From Labilithrix sp. (lineage in GTDB: Bacteria > Myxococcota > Polyangia > Polyangiales > Polyangiaceae): a stretch of 64,000 nt of DNA. A model generated the notes under the pieces. That model was not told where the DNA came from. It did no database searches and worked only from the letters and a program-made list of their open reading frames with translations. Shown here piece by piece: positions 8,777 through 16,909 of the stretch (position 1 is its first letter; every line of letters starts with the position of its first letter). The stretch spans positions 5,243 to 69,242 of the forward strand of contig JAQBQL010000038.1 in the NCBI GenBank assembly GCA_028287035.1, written 5' to 3'. The position numbers and the translations under genes are program-made.

Positions 8777-11083
8777 TCAGGGCATGGTCTGCCAGCCGCC
8801 GAGCAGCTCACGCAGCTTCTTTCCGAGCTCCGCGCCGCTGAATGGCTTCGGGAGGACCTGCACCGAGCCGTCGAGCGTCAGGGCTTCCCTGCTGTAGCCG
8901 GTGACGTAGAGCACGGGCAGCCCGGGGCGGATCTGCAGGACGGCGGCCGCGATCTCGGGGCCGCTCTGGCCGGGCATCACGACGTCGGTGAGGAGGAGGG
9001 CGACCGCCGGATTGTCGCGCGCGCTCGCCAGCGCCTCCTCGCCGTTGCAGGCGACGACGACGTCGTAGCCGAGCCGCTTCAGCTGCCGGGCGGTCGCGGT
9101 GCGCACGAACGGATCGTCGTCGAGGAGCAGGATGGTCTCCGTCCCGAGGGGCGGCGTCACCCGCGACGAGGCGGGCGCCGCGGCCGCGGGCACGCTCGGG
9201 ACCACCACGGGGAGCAGGATCCGGAACGTCGTGCCGCGACCGAGCTCGCTCGTGACCTCGATGCGCCCGCCGGCTTGCTGGACGATCCCGAACGAGGTCG
9301 CGAGCCCGAGCCCCGTCCCCTGGCCGGTCGCCTTCGTCGTGTAGAAGGGCTCGAAGACGTGGCCGCGGGTCTCGTCCGACATGCCGTGTCCGGTGTCGGT
9401 GATGCTCAGGGCGACCCAGCGGCCGTCGCTGCCGTTGTCCGGCGGGGAGACGGCGTGGGTGGCGAAGGTGAGGGTGCCGCCTTCGGGCATCGCGTCGCGT
9501 GCGTTGACCGCGAGGTTCATGAGCACGCGCTCCATGCTGCGGCGATCGACGCGGACGGATCCGGCGGCGGGGTCGAGGGCGGTGACGATCTGCACGCTCG
9601 CGCCGAGGGTGCGGGCGAGCAGCCGGACGATGTCGGTCACGAGGTCGTTGACCCGCAGCTCGCGCACCTCCATCGGGGAGCGCCTCGCGAAATCCAGCAG
9701 CTGCTGGGTGAGGGCCGTCGCCCGCGTCGTGACGCCGAGGATCCGCTCGAGGTCGGGATCCGGCGCTTGCCGCTGCGCCGCGAGCTCCTCGGCGGAAGAG
9801 ACGAGGACGGTGAGCAGGTTGTTGAAGTCATGTGCGATGCCGCCGGCGAGCCGACCGATCGCCTCGAGCTTCCGCGCCTCGAGCAGCTCGCCCTCGAGCC
9901 GCCTCCGGTCGGTCACGTCGGTCGACGCGCAGAGCACGGTGGCGCGGTCGCGGAGCGCGAAGGGGAGACGGTTGGTCTCGAAGATGCGCCGCCGTCCGGC
10001 GCCGTCCACGAACGACTCGTCGACGACGTCCAGGGGGCGCCTCGTCTCGAGCACGACGCGGTCTCGCTCCAGGCTCTCGCGCACCAGCTCGGCCGGGATC
10101 CCGAGCTGGGCGAGCGTCCGCCCCACGACCTCACGTGGCGTGAGCCCGAGCAGCGCCGCGAAGGCGCGGTTCGCGAGGACCACCACGCCCGCATCGTCGC
10201 GGGCGTAGACGCACGTGGGCAGGAGATCGATGACCTCGCGGAGCCGCAGCTCTCGTTCGCGCGCGTCTCGCTCCTGGCGAGCGCGCTCTTCGACGGCACG
10301 CTGGGCGCCCACGTCGCGGAGCATGACCACGAACACCTTGCTGTCGGGCAGCGGGACGCGCGCGGCCGAGACCTCGACCTCCACCACCGTCCCGTCGAGG
10401 CGCAGGTACTTCTCGGGGGCGACGGGGACGAACCCGCCTTCGACGAGCGCCGCGGTGCGCTGCTCGACCAGCGGGATGTTGCTCGGGTGCATGATCTCCG
10501 TCGAGCGGAGGCCGACGAGCTGGTCGAGCCGCTCGGCGCCGAGGAGCCGGAGCGCGGCCGGGTTCGCGTGCTGGACGATCCCGGCCTCGAAGAGCATGAC
10601 CGCGTCGGGCGAGAACTCGAAGAGGCGACGGAAGCGCTCCTCGGACTCACGCAGCGTCGCCTGGGCAGCGACGACCGCGGACAGGTCCTCGACGGAGGCG
10701 ACGGCGTAGATCGCACCGCCGCCGGCGTCCCTGACCGGCGTGATCGTCAGGCGGCAGGTCGCGAACGTCGCGTCCACCCGCTCGAGGCGCGCCTGGAACG
10801 GGGCGGGAATCCCACCGGCCCGGGCCTCCTCGAGGGCGGCGATCAGCCCCGCCGCGCCGTCGCCCGGCGCGTGCGCGGGCAGCGACGTACCGCGCACGGC
10901 CGCCGCGCTGCTGCCGACGATCCGCGCGAACGTGTCGTTCACGCGCAGCACGTGGCCCACGAAATCGAGGAGCACGACGCCGATCGGGGATCGCGCGAAG
11001 AGCGTCTCGACGAGGCCCGTCGTCTCCACGAGGCCCGTCGTCTCGACGACCACGGCGTCGGCTGCGAAGGGCGTGAGGGTCAA
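8777..11083 (-). CDS. PAS-PAS-PAS hybrid histidine kinase with receiver
   Basis: A 768-residue soluble sensor kinase. Three PAS-like domains (about 27-140, 145-270, 285-395) precede a dimerisation/phosphoacceptor segment with AGGIAHDFNNLL (His near 417). An ATPase domain follows, with NLAVNARDAMPEG, DTGHGM and GTGLGL boxes. The C-terminal receiver (about 645-765) has LLLDDDP, phosphoacceptor Asp in LLTDVVMPG and Lys in LPKPF. No membrane helix is visible, so it should sense a cytoplasmic or redox signal. The start is TTG at 11083. No partner regulator is adjacent; the receiver may feed a phosphorelay elsewhere. Confidence 0.92.
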   Translation of the reverse strand: MTLTPFAADAVVVETTGLVETTGLVETLFARSPIGVVLLDFVGHVLRVNDTFARIVGSSAAAVRGTSLPAHAPGDGAAGLIAALEEARAGGIPAPFQARLERVDATFATCRLTITPVRDAGGGAIYAVASVEDLSAVVAAQATLRESEERFRRLFEFSPDAVMLFEAGIVQHANPAALRLLGAERLDQLVGLRSTEIMHPSNIPLVEQRTAALVEGGFVPVAPEKYLRLDGTVVEVEVSAARVPLPDSKVFVVMLRDVGAQRAVEERARQERDARERELRLREVIDLLPTCVYARDDAGVVVLANRAFAALLGLTPREVVGRTLAQLGIPAELVRESLERDRVVLETRRPLDVVDESFVDGAGRRRIFETNRLPFALRDRATVLCASTDVTDRRRLEGELLEARKLEAIGRLAGGIAHDFNNLLTVLVSSAEELAAQRQAPDPDLERILGVTTRATALTQQLLDFARRSPMEVRELRVNDLVTDIVRLLARTLGASVQIVTALDPAAGSVRVDRRSMERVLMNLAVNARDAMPEGGTLTFATHAVSPPDNGSDGRWVALSITDTGHGMSDETRGHVFEPFYTTKATGQGTGLGLATSFGIVQQAGGRIEVTSELGRGTTFRILLPVVVPSVPAAAAPASSRVTPPLGTETILLLDDDPFVRTATARQLKRLGYDVVVACNGEEALASARDNPAVALLLTDVVMPGQSGPEIAAAVLQIRPGLPVLYVTGYSREALTLDGSVQVLPKPFSGAELGKKLRELLGGWQTMP

Positions 11084-11129
11084 GTGCTCTCGAGCGTATC
11101 ACCGCCGGGCTCGCCCGACGAAGGACCGC

Positions 11130-12614
11130 TCAATCGCGGGCGCAGCGCATGCCGAGGGCCAGGTACTTGTACTCGGCCTGCGTGCTGTACCCCACCGCGG
11201 AGGCGTTCCCGGTCGAGTACGGGATGACGTGCTCCTGCCACGAGCCGCTCTTCGAGCCCTGCACCGACCAGCCGGTGCCGAGCGCGTTCCCGCCGGGGAG
11301 GATCGACTGGTAGTTGAAGACCGCACCCGCCATGTCGGCATGCCCGCTGGGGCTGTTGCCGAGCGGGAACCGGCCCGGTTCCGCGATGTAGAGGCTGTAG
11401 TCGGTGCCCACGATGGCCGCCGGCACCCACCAGTTCTTGTAGTAGTTCGCGCGGTGCGTATCGCCGGTGGTGGTCGGGTACGTCGGGTTGTTCATCGCGA
11501 TCGCCTCGGTCGGATAGGCGTTCTGCCAGCCCGCCGGCGCCGGGGTTGCGCCCCACGGATAGAGGTCGGCGCCCCACGCGACGTCCCACTCGGGCCGGCT
11601 CGGGAGGCGCCCGCCGTCCCACGCGCAGAACGCGGCCGCCATGAAGGCGGTCACGCAGTTCATCGGCTTCTCGTCGAGGATGTCCTGCGAGTAGTTCTGG
11701 TTGTCCATGAGGCGCGTGTTGATCGCGTCGGGCAGGCGATAGGTGCGCGTGCCGATGTTCTTGACGGTGCAGCCCTCGTTGGCGCCGCCCGCGCCGGTGC
11801 CGTCGCTGAGCTTGTGGTGGAGCGGGCCGAGCTCCTGGTACATGCCGGTGTAATCGATCGCGGTCCCGCCGTTGTCGAGCATGGTGGGCAGGTAGGCGGT
11901 CCATTGGTCGTTCCACCACGCCGGCTTGTGCGCGGTGATGTACCCGCGAAGATCGCCGTTCGTGCGCTCGACCATGGCGCGGAAGCGGCCCGCCGTGACG
12001 CTGTACTTGTCGACGATCGAGCCCGGGATGGTGGTGCAGCAGCTCTCGTGGCCGGCATCGGCGAGGCCGGGCCCGCACGTGTCGCCGCCGTGATGGGCGG
12101 TGCAGCTGCGGATGGCGACGCACTTCTTCGCGTAGCTGCAGCCGTCGGAGGCGCAGTCCGCGTGTACACTGCACGCTTTGGCGACCGCGCACTTCGGGGC
12201 TCCCGTCTTGGTGCCGCCGCAGTCGACGTCGCTCTCGTCGCCGTTCTTGACCTTGTCGGTGGCGGTCGGCGCCTGGCAGGTTCCGCCGGTGCATACGCCG
12301 TCGACGCAGTCGGCGGGGACGAGGCAGCCCTGGCTCGTCACGCAGGCCTTGCCGCTCGTGCCGCCGCAGTCCACGTCGGTCTCGTCGGCGTCCTTCACCC
12401 CGTTCGTCGCGGTCGCGGGGATCGGCGCGCCATCCGCGGCGTACCCGCCATCGGCGCCGCTGCCGCCGTCGTCGTCGGCGCCCGGGCCGGGCGACGGCGC
12501 GTCGCTCGAGGACGAGGAGCACGCGGCAACCACGGACACCACGGACGCCACGAGCGCGAGAGCCACGACGGAGGTGCGGACGATCATCCCGCTCAGCATA
12601 CGTTGGATCGCCAT
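11130..12614 (-). CDS. Lipoprotein with Cys-rich repeats and formylglycine-generating-enzyme-like domain
   Basis: A 494-residue protein; the signal ends VVAAC (C32 from the ATG at 12614, with shorter ATG starts at 12599 and 12587). Two Cys-rich repeats contain DVDCGGT followed by CxxxxxC-type spacing, a unit common in myxobacterial surface proteins. The C-terminal domain of about 300 residues resembles the FGE-sulfatase (SUMF1) fold: VTAGRFRAMV, CVTAFMAAAFCAWDGGRLPS, PEWDVAWG, PWGATPAP and terminal GMRCARD. Many members of this fold are not sulfatase activators. Enzymatic activity is uncertain, and a binding or copper-dependent role is possible. Confidence 0.82.
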   Translation of the reverse strand: MAIQRMLSGMIVRTSVVALALVASVVSVVAACSSSSSDAPSPGPGADDDGGSGADGGYAADGAPIPATATNGVKDADETDVDCGGTSGKACVTSQGCLVPADCVDGVCTGGTCQAPTATDKVKNGDESDVDCGGTKTGAPKCAVAKACSVHADCASDGCSYAKKCVAIRSCTAHHGGDTCGPGLADAGHESCCTTIPGSIVDKYSVTAGRFRAMVERTNGDLRGYITAHKPAWWNDQWTAYLPTMLDNGGTAIDYTGMYQELGPLHHKLSDGTGAGGANEGCTVKNIGTRTYRLPDAINTRLMDNQNYSQDILDEKPMNCVTAFMAAAFCAWDGGRLPSRPEWDVAWGADLYPWGATPAPAGWQNAYPTEAIAMNNPTYPTTTGDTHRANYYKNWWVPAAIVGTDYSLYIAEPGRFPLGNSPSGHADMAGAVFNYQSILPGGNALGTGWSVQGSKSGSWQEHVIPYSTGNASAVGYSTQAEYKYLALGMRCARD

Positions 12615-12677
12615 GATCGCCCGCGAGCGGCGTGCGGCGGGCGCTCGGCAACGCGCAAGTGCGACAATCGCTGGTGG

Positions 12678-13433
12678 TCAGCGGCCACCCAGTGCCGTGG
12701 CGGCGCTGGCCGCGGCTTCGCCCGCCTTCAGGACCTCGCGCGGCGGGCTCTTCGTGCCGCCCCCGAGGACGGCAAACGCGAGCCGCGCCGCGACGAACGC
12801 GAACAGCAGGAGGACGCCGCCTCGCTTGACGACGCGGCTCCGGCGCTCGGCAGCCTCGAGGCGGGCCTGGCTCGCCGCGTCGGCGACGAGCAGCGCGAGG
12901 TCGAGCGGGCGGGACTCGGACGCGTTCGTCGCCTGTCGTGCCGCGACCGCGCCGACGCGCGTGCGGAGGGCGGCGTGCTCGGCCAGAGACGCGATCTCGC
13001 CGGCATCGAGCCACAACCCGTGCATGATGCACACGTCGACGATGACGCTGGAGCTCGCTCCCCACCGACCCCGCTCCATCTCGCGCGCGCACGAGGGGCA
13101 TCGCACGAGCGGCAGGAGCTGCGACGGCGTCTGACCGCCGGCTGGCAGCTTGGCGGCGATGGTGCGGGCGAGGGCCGGGTCGTCGGCAATGGCGCTCCAG
13201 GCGCGGCCGCCCACGAACATGCCCCGGCACCTCGCGCACGTGTGGAGCGTCGCCGAACGCGTGATGCCGATCGCGGTGAGGGGCACGGCGCAGCGCGGGC
13301 AGGCGAGCGGCGGAGCGCCGGGGCCCGCGAAGGGAGGCTCGTGCGCCGCGACGGGGACGAGGCACGAGGGGCATGCGGATCCCGCGTGCGCGGCGGTACC
13401 GCAGAAGAAGCAATGCGCGATGTCAGCCCCCAC
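12678..13433 (-). CDS. Zinc-ribbon protein with two TFIIB-type fingers and C-terminal helix
   Basis: A 251-residue protein starting at GTG. It opens with a CxxC-x9-CxxC ribbon (CFFC, CPSC), then two zf-TFIIB-like units: CPRC with CARC(RGMFV), and CPSC with CIMH(GLWLDAGEI). The GxWLDxGE-like motif after the second pair is typical of the zf-TFIIB family. A hydrophobic segment near residues 205-225 may be a membrane anchor. Function unknown; such proteins are usually annotated only as zf-TFIIB domain proteins. The next gene is divergent, 62 bases away. Confidence 0.8.
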   Translation of the reverse strand: MGADIAHCFFCGTAAHAGSACPSCLVPVAAHEPPFAGPGAPPLACPRCAVPLTAIGITRSATLHTCARCRGMFVGGRAWSAIADDPALARTIAAKLPAGGQTPSQLLPLVRCPSCAREMERGRWGASSSVIVDVCIMHGLWLDAGEIASLAEHAALRTRVGAVAARQATNASESRPLDLALLVADAASQARLEAAERRSRVVKRGGVLLLFAFVAARLAFAVLGGGTKSPPREVLKAGEAAASAATALGGR

Positions 13434-13495
13434 CCTGCGAGTCTACGGGCACCCGGCCGCCGGGCAAGCGCCGTCGGCTGCTAGGATGCGGGGCG

Positions 13496-14398
13496 ATGCT
13501 CCACCGCCGCGGCGTCGTGCTGCTCGTCGCCGCCGCGGCCACGCTGTCGTGCGGCGACTCGTGCACCGGGGAACGCGCCGCGCGCCCGCTGCGCGCGATC
13601 CCCGCGAACGCGGCGACCGCTCGCACGCCGGAGAGCCTCGTGACGTGCGCGGCCGGCTCGCTGCCGCCCGGGTACACGGCGCAGACGCTGGCGGGTACGC
13701 ACGGGCCCCGAACGTACGGCCTCTTCGTTCCGCAGGGCGCGTCGCCCGGCGCGCCGCTGCCGGTGGTCCTCGGGTTCCACGGGGACGGCGGGACGGGGGC
13801 CAGCATGCGCAACGCCGGCCTCGAGGCCGCGACCGGCGCCGGAGCGATCCTCGTCTATCCCGATGGTCGTGACCACGCGTGGGACCTCGAGACGGCGCCC
13901 GCCGACAACGAGGACTACGTCTTCTTCGACGAGCTCGTGGACGACGTCGCGAAGAAGACCTGCATCGACCCGCGGCGCATCTTCCTCTTCGGCTTCAGCC
14001 GCGGCGGCTTCTTCGCCAACCAGCTCGCCTGTCATCGCGGCAACATGGTCCGGGGCATCGCCTCGATGTCGGGCGGCGGTCCGTACTCGAATGCGCGATC
14101 CGACTTCGACGGGCTCGGGATCTTCCGCGGGTGCACGACCCCGCCCACCGCCGCGCTCGTGATCCACGGCGACGCGGATAATGTCGTGCCGCCGATCGCC
14201 GGCGAGAAGTGCGTCCGGCACTGGCGGGTGACGAACGGGTGCGGGGCGACCAGCGTTCCGCACGAGCCAGCGCCGTGCGTGACCTACGCGGGCTGCGCGC
14301 CGGGTCACCCGGTGATGTCTTGCACGGTGCCGGGGATGGGGCACCAGGTCTGGACCGAGGCGGCCGCCACGAGCTGGGCGTTCTTCAGGACCCTGTGA
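13496..14398 (+). CDS. Exported PHB-depolymerase/feruloyl-esterase-like hydrolase
   Basis: The ATG at 13496 begins an export signal with a possible lipobox (ATLSC, C19). The 300-residue protein is an alpha/beta hydrolase of the esterase D/LpqC type. GFSRGG carries the nucleophile Ser, IHGDADNVVPP carries the acid, and the C-terminal PGMGHQVW carries the His. The oxyanion-side GFHGDGG motif is also present. Several cysteines late in the chain suggest disulfides. Likely acts on polyester or aryl-ester substrates outside the cytoplasm; the substrate is not determinable. Confidence 0.87.
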   Translation: MLHRRGVVLLVAAAATLSCGDSCTGERAARPLRAIPANAATARTPESLVTCAAGSLPPGYTAQTLAGTHGPRTYGLFVPQGASPGAPLPVVLGFHGDGGTGASMRNAGLEAATGAGAILVYPDGRDHAWDLETAPADNEDYVFFDELVDDVAKKTCIDPRRIFLFGFSRGGFFANQLACHRGNMVRGIASMSGGGPYSNARSDFDGLGIFRGCTTPPTAALVIHGDADNVVPPIAGEKCVRHWRVTNGCGATSVPHEPAPCVTYAGCAPGHPVMSCTVPGMGHQVWTEAAATSWAFFRTL

Positions 14399-14411
14399 GC
14401 GGAGGGCCGCG

Positions 14412-15245
14412 TCAGCTCGCGGTGTCGGCGGGCACCTCGAGGGTGACGCCAGCCTCGTCGCTCGCGGCGATCGCGTAGCCGGTACGCCACAGTGCCTGCA
14501 GGGCGGCGATCGGGCTCGGGTGGCCGGGCAGGCGAGCGGCGCGCCACACCTCGTCGACGAACGCGGCGTGCGCGAGATCGTCGGCGAGCTCCGGCCGCGC
14601 GCCCGCGACGGCGCGCGCGGCCTCGGCGACCAGGGCCTCGAGCCGCTGCGCCCGCTCGAAGACGACGTGCGCCGACCGATGCGAGGCGACGACGCCGCGG
14701 GCGGCGCGGAGCGGGGCCTCGAGCAGCTCGGTGGCGATCGCGGGGCGCGACCCAGCGAGCTGCCAGCGGACACGCGACCCGGGCGCCCCGCCCCATGGCG
14801 CGAGGGCGTCGCGGAGCATGGCGACGGCCTGCTCGGCGCGCTCGACGCCGCGCGGATCCGAGGCGAGCAGGATCGCGAGGTCGAGCCGGGAGCTCGGCGC
14901 CCCGTCGCGCCAGCGCTTGCGATCGATCCACGAGGCCGGCGCGATGCGGGCCCACAGGTCCATGAGTCCCGCGTCGGGATCGCGCCTCGCGAGGCGGCGC
15001 CATTCGCGCTCGAGATCGGTCATGCGCGCCGACACCACGCCGTCCGCGGCGGCGAGCACCTCGTGGCGCGCGCTCTCGATCCGCCTCTCGCAGGCCGCCA
15101 GGGCGTGCGCCCTCTGCTCGGCGAGCCGCTGCCGGGACGCGAGGTGCTCGTCGCGGGCGCGCTGGCAGCGTTCGAGCTCCGGCCGCGCCGGACGCAGGAG
15201 GGAGCCGACGACCTCGAGCCACGTGTCGCGCGGGGATCCAAGCAC
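14412..15245 (-). CDS. Hypothetical helical protein
   Basis: A 277-residue protein starting at GTG. It is almost entirely helical and Arg/Ala/Glu-rich, with a likely coiled coil at about residues 20-85. No signal peptide, membrane helix or known motif is seen. Codon use matches its neighbours, and it is convergent with the esterase gene (13-base gap), which supports a real gene. Function unknown. Confidence 0.6.
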   Translation of the reverse strand: MLGSPRDTWLEVVGSLLRPARPELERCQRARDEHLASRQRLAEQRAHALAACERRIESARHEVLAAADGVVSARMTDLEREWRRLARRDPDAGLMDLWARIAPASWIDRKRWRDGAPSSRLDLAILLASDPRGVERAEQAVAMLRDALAPWGGAPGSRVRWQLAGSRPAIATELLEAPLRAARGVVASHRSAHVVFERAQRLEALVAEAARAVAGARPELADDLAHAAFVDEVWRAARLPGHPSPIAALQALWRTGYAIAASDEAGVTLEVPADTAS

Positions 15246-15327
15246 GGTCCCAGGCTACTCCTGGCAGCGCCCGGTCGAAATCTCACTTTTCGGTGACGGA
15301 AGCGCCCATGCGCCGACAGAACGGGTC

Positions 15328-16032
15328 GTGAAGCACACCATCCTCGTCTTTCTTCCCTGCGTGCTGGCCGCCATCACTGCCGCGTGCGCGGGCTCCACGA
15401 CCACCTCCGGCGGCGGGCCCGGCGCGCAGGGCTCGTCCAGCCAGTCCGAATCCGGCAACGGAAGCTGCCCGTCGGCACCGTCGACGCTGCGTGGCACCGC
15501 GGCCGCCGGAGCCTCCTGCAGCACCTACGCCGACTGCGCGCCGACGTGCTGCTCGTGCGCGAGCACCGGCGACGACTGGCTCGCTGCGGCGTGCGTCAAC
15601 GGGACGTGCGCCGGTCGCGCGGCGACCTGTGACGCGACGTCGGGAACCTTCTGCCCGGGCAGCACGAGCAGCTCGTCGAGCAGCGGCAGCACCAGCGGCG
15701 GAAGTACGAGCAGCTCGTCGAGCAGCGGGAGCACGAGCAGCTCGTCGAGCAGCGGCAGCAGCGGGACCACGAACCACGGTCAGTGCGTGGAAGGCGCGAG
15801 CTACGACTGCCAGTACACCGCGCAGGGCACGTGGACGGGCTCGCTGTGCTGCGTCGACACTGCGCTCACCTGCGTCGACGGCGGCTCGTACGACTGCGAG
15901 TACACCGCTCACGGGAAGTGGACGGGCGCCAAGTGCTGCCTCGCCGGCGCCTCGAGCTGCGTGGCCGGCTCGGCGTACGACTGCGAGTACACCGCCCACG
16001 GGAAGTGGACCGGCGAGCTCTGTTGCTTCTGA
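15328..16032 (+). CDS. Lipoprotein with Ser-rich linker and three Cys-rich tandem repeats
   Basis: The GTG at 15328 starts a lipoprotein signal ending ITAAC. After a Cys-rich segment (about 45-105) comes a Ser/Gly/Thr linker encoded by near-identical repeats. Then three tandem units of about 33 residues follow, each of the form C-V-x-G-x-x-YDC-x-YTA-x-G-x-WTG-x-x-CC. Four cysteines per unit point to disulfide-stabilised mini-domains at the cell surface. I do not recognise a named family. The frame is open far upstream, but only this start gives a secretion signal. Confidence 0.75.
   Translation: MKHTILVFLPCVLAAITAACAGSTTTSGGGPGAQGSSSQSESGNGSCPSAPSTLRGTAAAGASCSTYADCAPTCCSCASTGDDWLAAACVNGTCAGRAATCDATSGTFCPGSTSSSSSSGSTSGGSTSSSSSSGSTSSSSSSGSSGTTNHGQCVEGASYDCQYTAQGTWTGSLCCVDTALTCVDGGSYDCEYTAHGKWTGAKCCLAGASSCVAGSAYDCEYTAHGKWTGELCCF
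15661..15765 (+). repeat. Repeated Ser-linker coding DNA
   Basis: An identical 22-base unit occurs at 15665, 15707 and 15734, with spacings of 42 and 27 bases. Its core is palindromic. It encodes the Ser/Gly/Thr-rich linker of the lipoprotein gene and is likely to vary in copy number by slippage. It is not a CRISPR. Confidence 0.75.
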
Positions 16033-16050
16033 GCGCCCGCCGGCTTCGTC

Positions 16051-16860
16051 TCAGCGGCCGGCCGCGCCCGCTGCAGGTGCGGCCGGCGCGGTCGCGGGGG
16101 CGGTGAACGGCGTCTGCGAGGTCGGCGCGGGAGCCTGCGACGTGGGGACGGGAGACTGCGAGGTCGGCACCGGCGCCTGGGACGTCGGCACCGGCGTCTG
16201 CGTGGCGACGGGGGTCTGGGTCGCCACGGGGGCCTGGGACGTCGGGACCGGCGCCTGCGAGGTCGTCACGCCGGTCGCGGCGACGGTCCCGCCGGCTCCG
16301 TTCATGGCGCCGGCGTTCGTGGTGCCGCCGGTGTTCATGCCGTTGCCATTGTTCGCGCCGCTGTTCGCGCCGTTACCGTTGTTCGTGCCGTTGCCGTTGT
16401 TCGTGCCGTTACCGTTACCGTTGTTCCCGCCGTTGCCGACGGGGATCGGGAACGGGACCGCGACGGGGACGCCTCCGCCTGCCGAGGGCTGCTGCGCTTG
16501 GCCTCCGCCGACCTGCCCGGCGGCGCCCTGCTGCGCGCCGGCCTGCGCCGCGCCGACCTGCTGCGCCTGCGCGGCCGCGGCGCTCACCTGGGCGGAGGTG
16601 AGGGTCGTCTGTCCGTTCGTGTTCGAGGTCGCGCTCCCGCCGCCCTGGTCGCTCGCCCCCTGCACGATCGGCGGCGCGACCACGACCGTGACGGTCGGGG
16701 CCGGCGGATCGGTGACGAGCACCGTGGTCGCGGGCGGCGTTGCATCTTGTCCCTCGGGCTTGCATGCCACGCCCGTCGTCACGGCGGCGAGCGCCAGCAC
16801 GGAGGCGAGGAGCGTCCGCGACCGCAGAACGAGGGCACGAGGAGCAGACGTGGTCGACAT
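16051..16860 (-). CDS. Repeat-rich lipoprotein (NNGNG and PTSQAP repeats)
   Basis: The ATG at 16860 is chosen because it begins a signal ending TTGVAC (C33 of a 269-residue protein). The mature chain is low-complexity throughout: a Thr/Val segment, a Gln/Ala-rich helix (about 95-130), an Asn/Gly tract with NNGNG units, and a C-terminal PVPTSQA-type repeat of about seven copies ending in a Pro/Ala tail. There is no catalytic motif. It looks like a flexible surface stalk or wall-spanning lipoprotein. The convergent upstream gene ends 18 bases away. Confidence 0.7.
   Translation of the reverse strand: MSTTSAPRALVLRSRTLLASVLALAAVTTGVACKPEGQDATPPATTVLVTDPPAPTVTVVVAPPIVQGASDQGGGSATSNTNGQTTLTSAQVSAAAAQAQQVGAAQAGAQQGAAGQVGGGQAQQPSAGGGVPVAVPFPIPVGNGGNNGNGNGTNNGNGTNNGNGANSGANNGNGMNTGGTTNAGAMNGAGGTVAATGVTTSQAPVPTSQAPVATQTPVATQTPVPTSQAPVPTSQSPVPTSQAPAPTSQTPFTAPATAPAAPAAGAAGR
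16107..16269 (-). repeat. PTSQ-type coding repeat
   Basis: About seven imperfect tandem units of 18-24 bases encode P(V/A)(P/A)TSQ(A/S/T) or ATQTPV. They form the C-terminal repeat of the lipoprotein. Unit-length differences suggest gain and loss of copies. Confidence 0.7.
16334..16438 (-). repeat. NNGNG coding repeat
   Basis: Tandem near-identical 12-18-base units alternate gttgcc, gttacc and gttgttc on the plus strand. They encode Asn/Gly repeats (NNGNGT, NNGNGA) in the lipoprotein stalk. The tract is more A/T-rich than its surroundings. Confidence 0.7.
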
Positions 16861-16909
16861 GACCGCCGGCGCTGCATCGCGCATGCCCGGATCCGCCTGA
16901 GCTGCGCGT

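Noticed and set aside
7067..11227. A 1386-codon open frame on the plus strand
   Set aside because: It is antisense to the kinase, delta-60 and TPR genes; composition is shadow-like.
15661..15765. Short repeats resembling a CRISPR
   Set aside because: The units lie in frame within a Ser-rich linker, have unequal short spacing and no cas genes are near.
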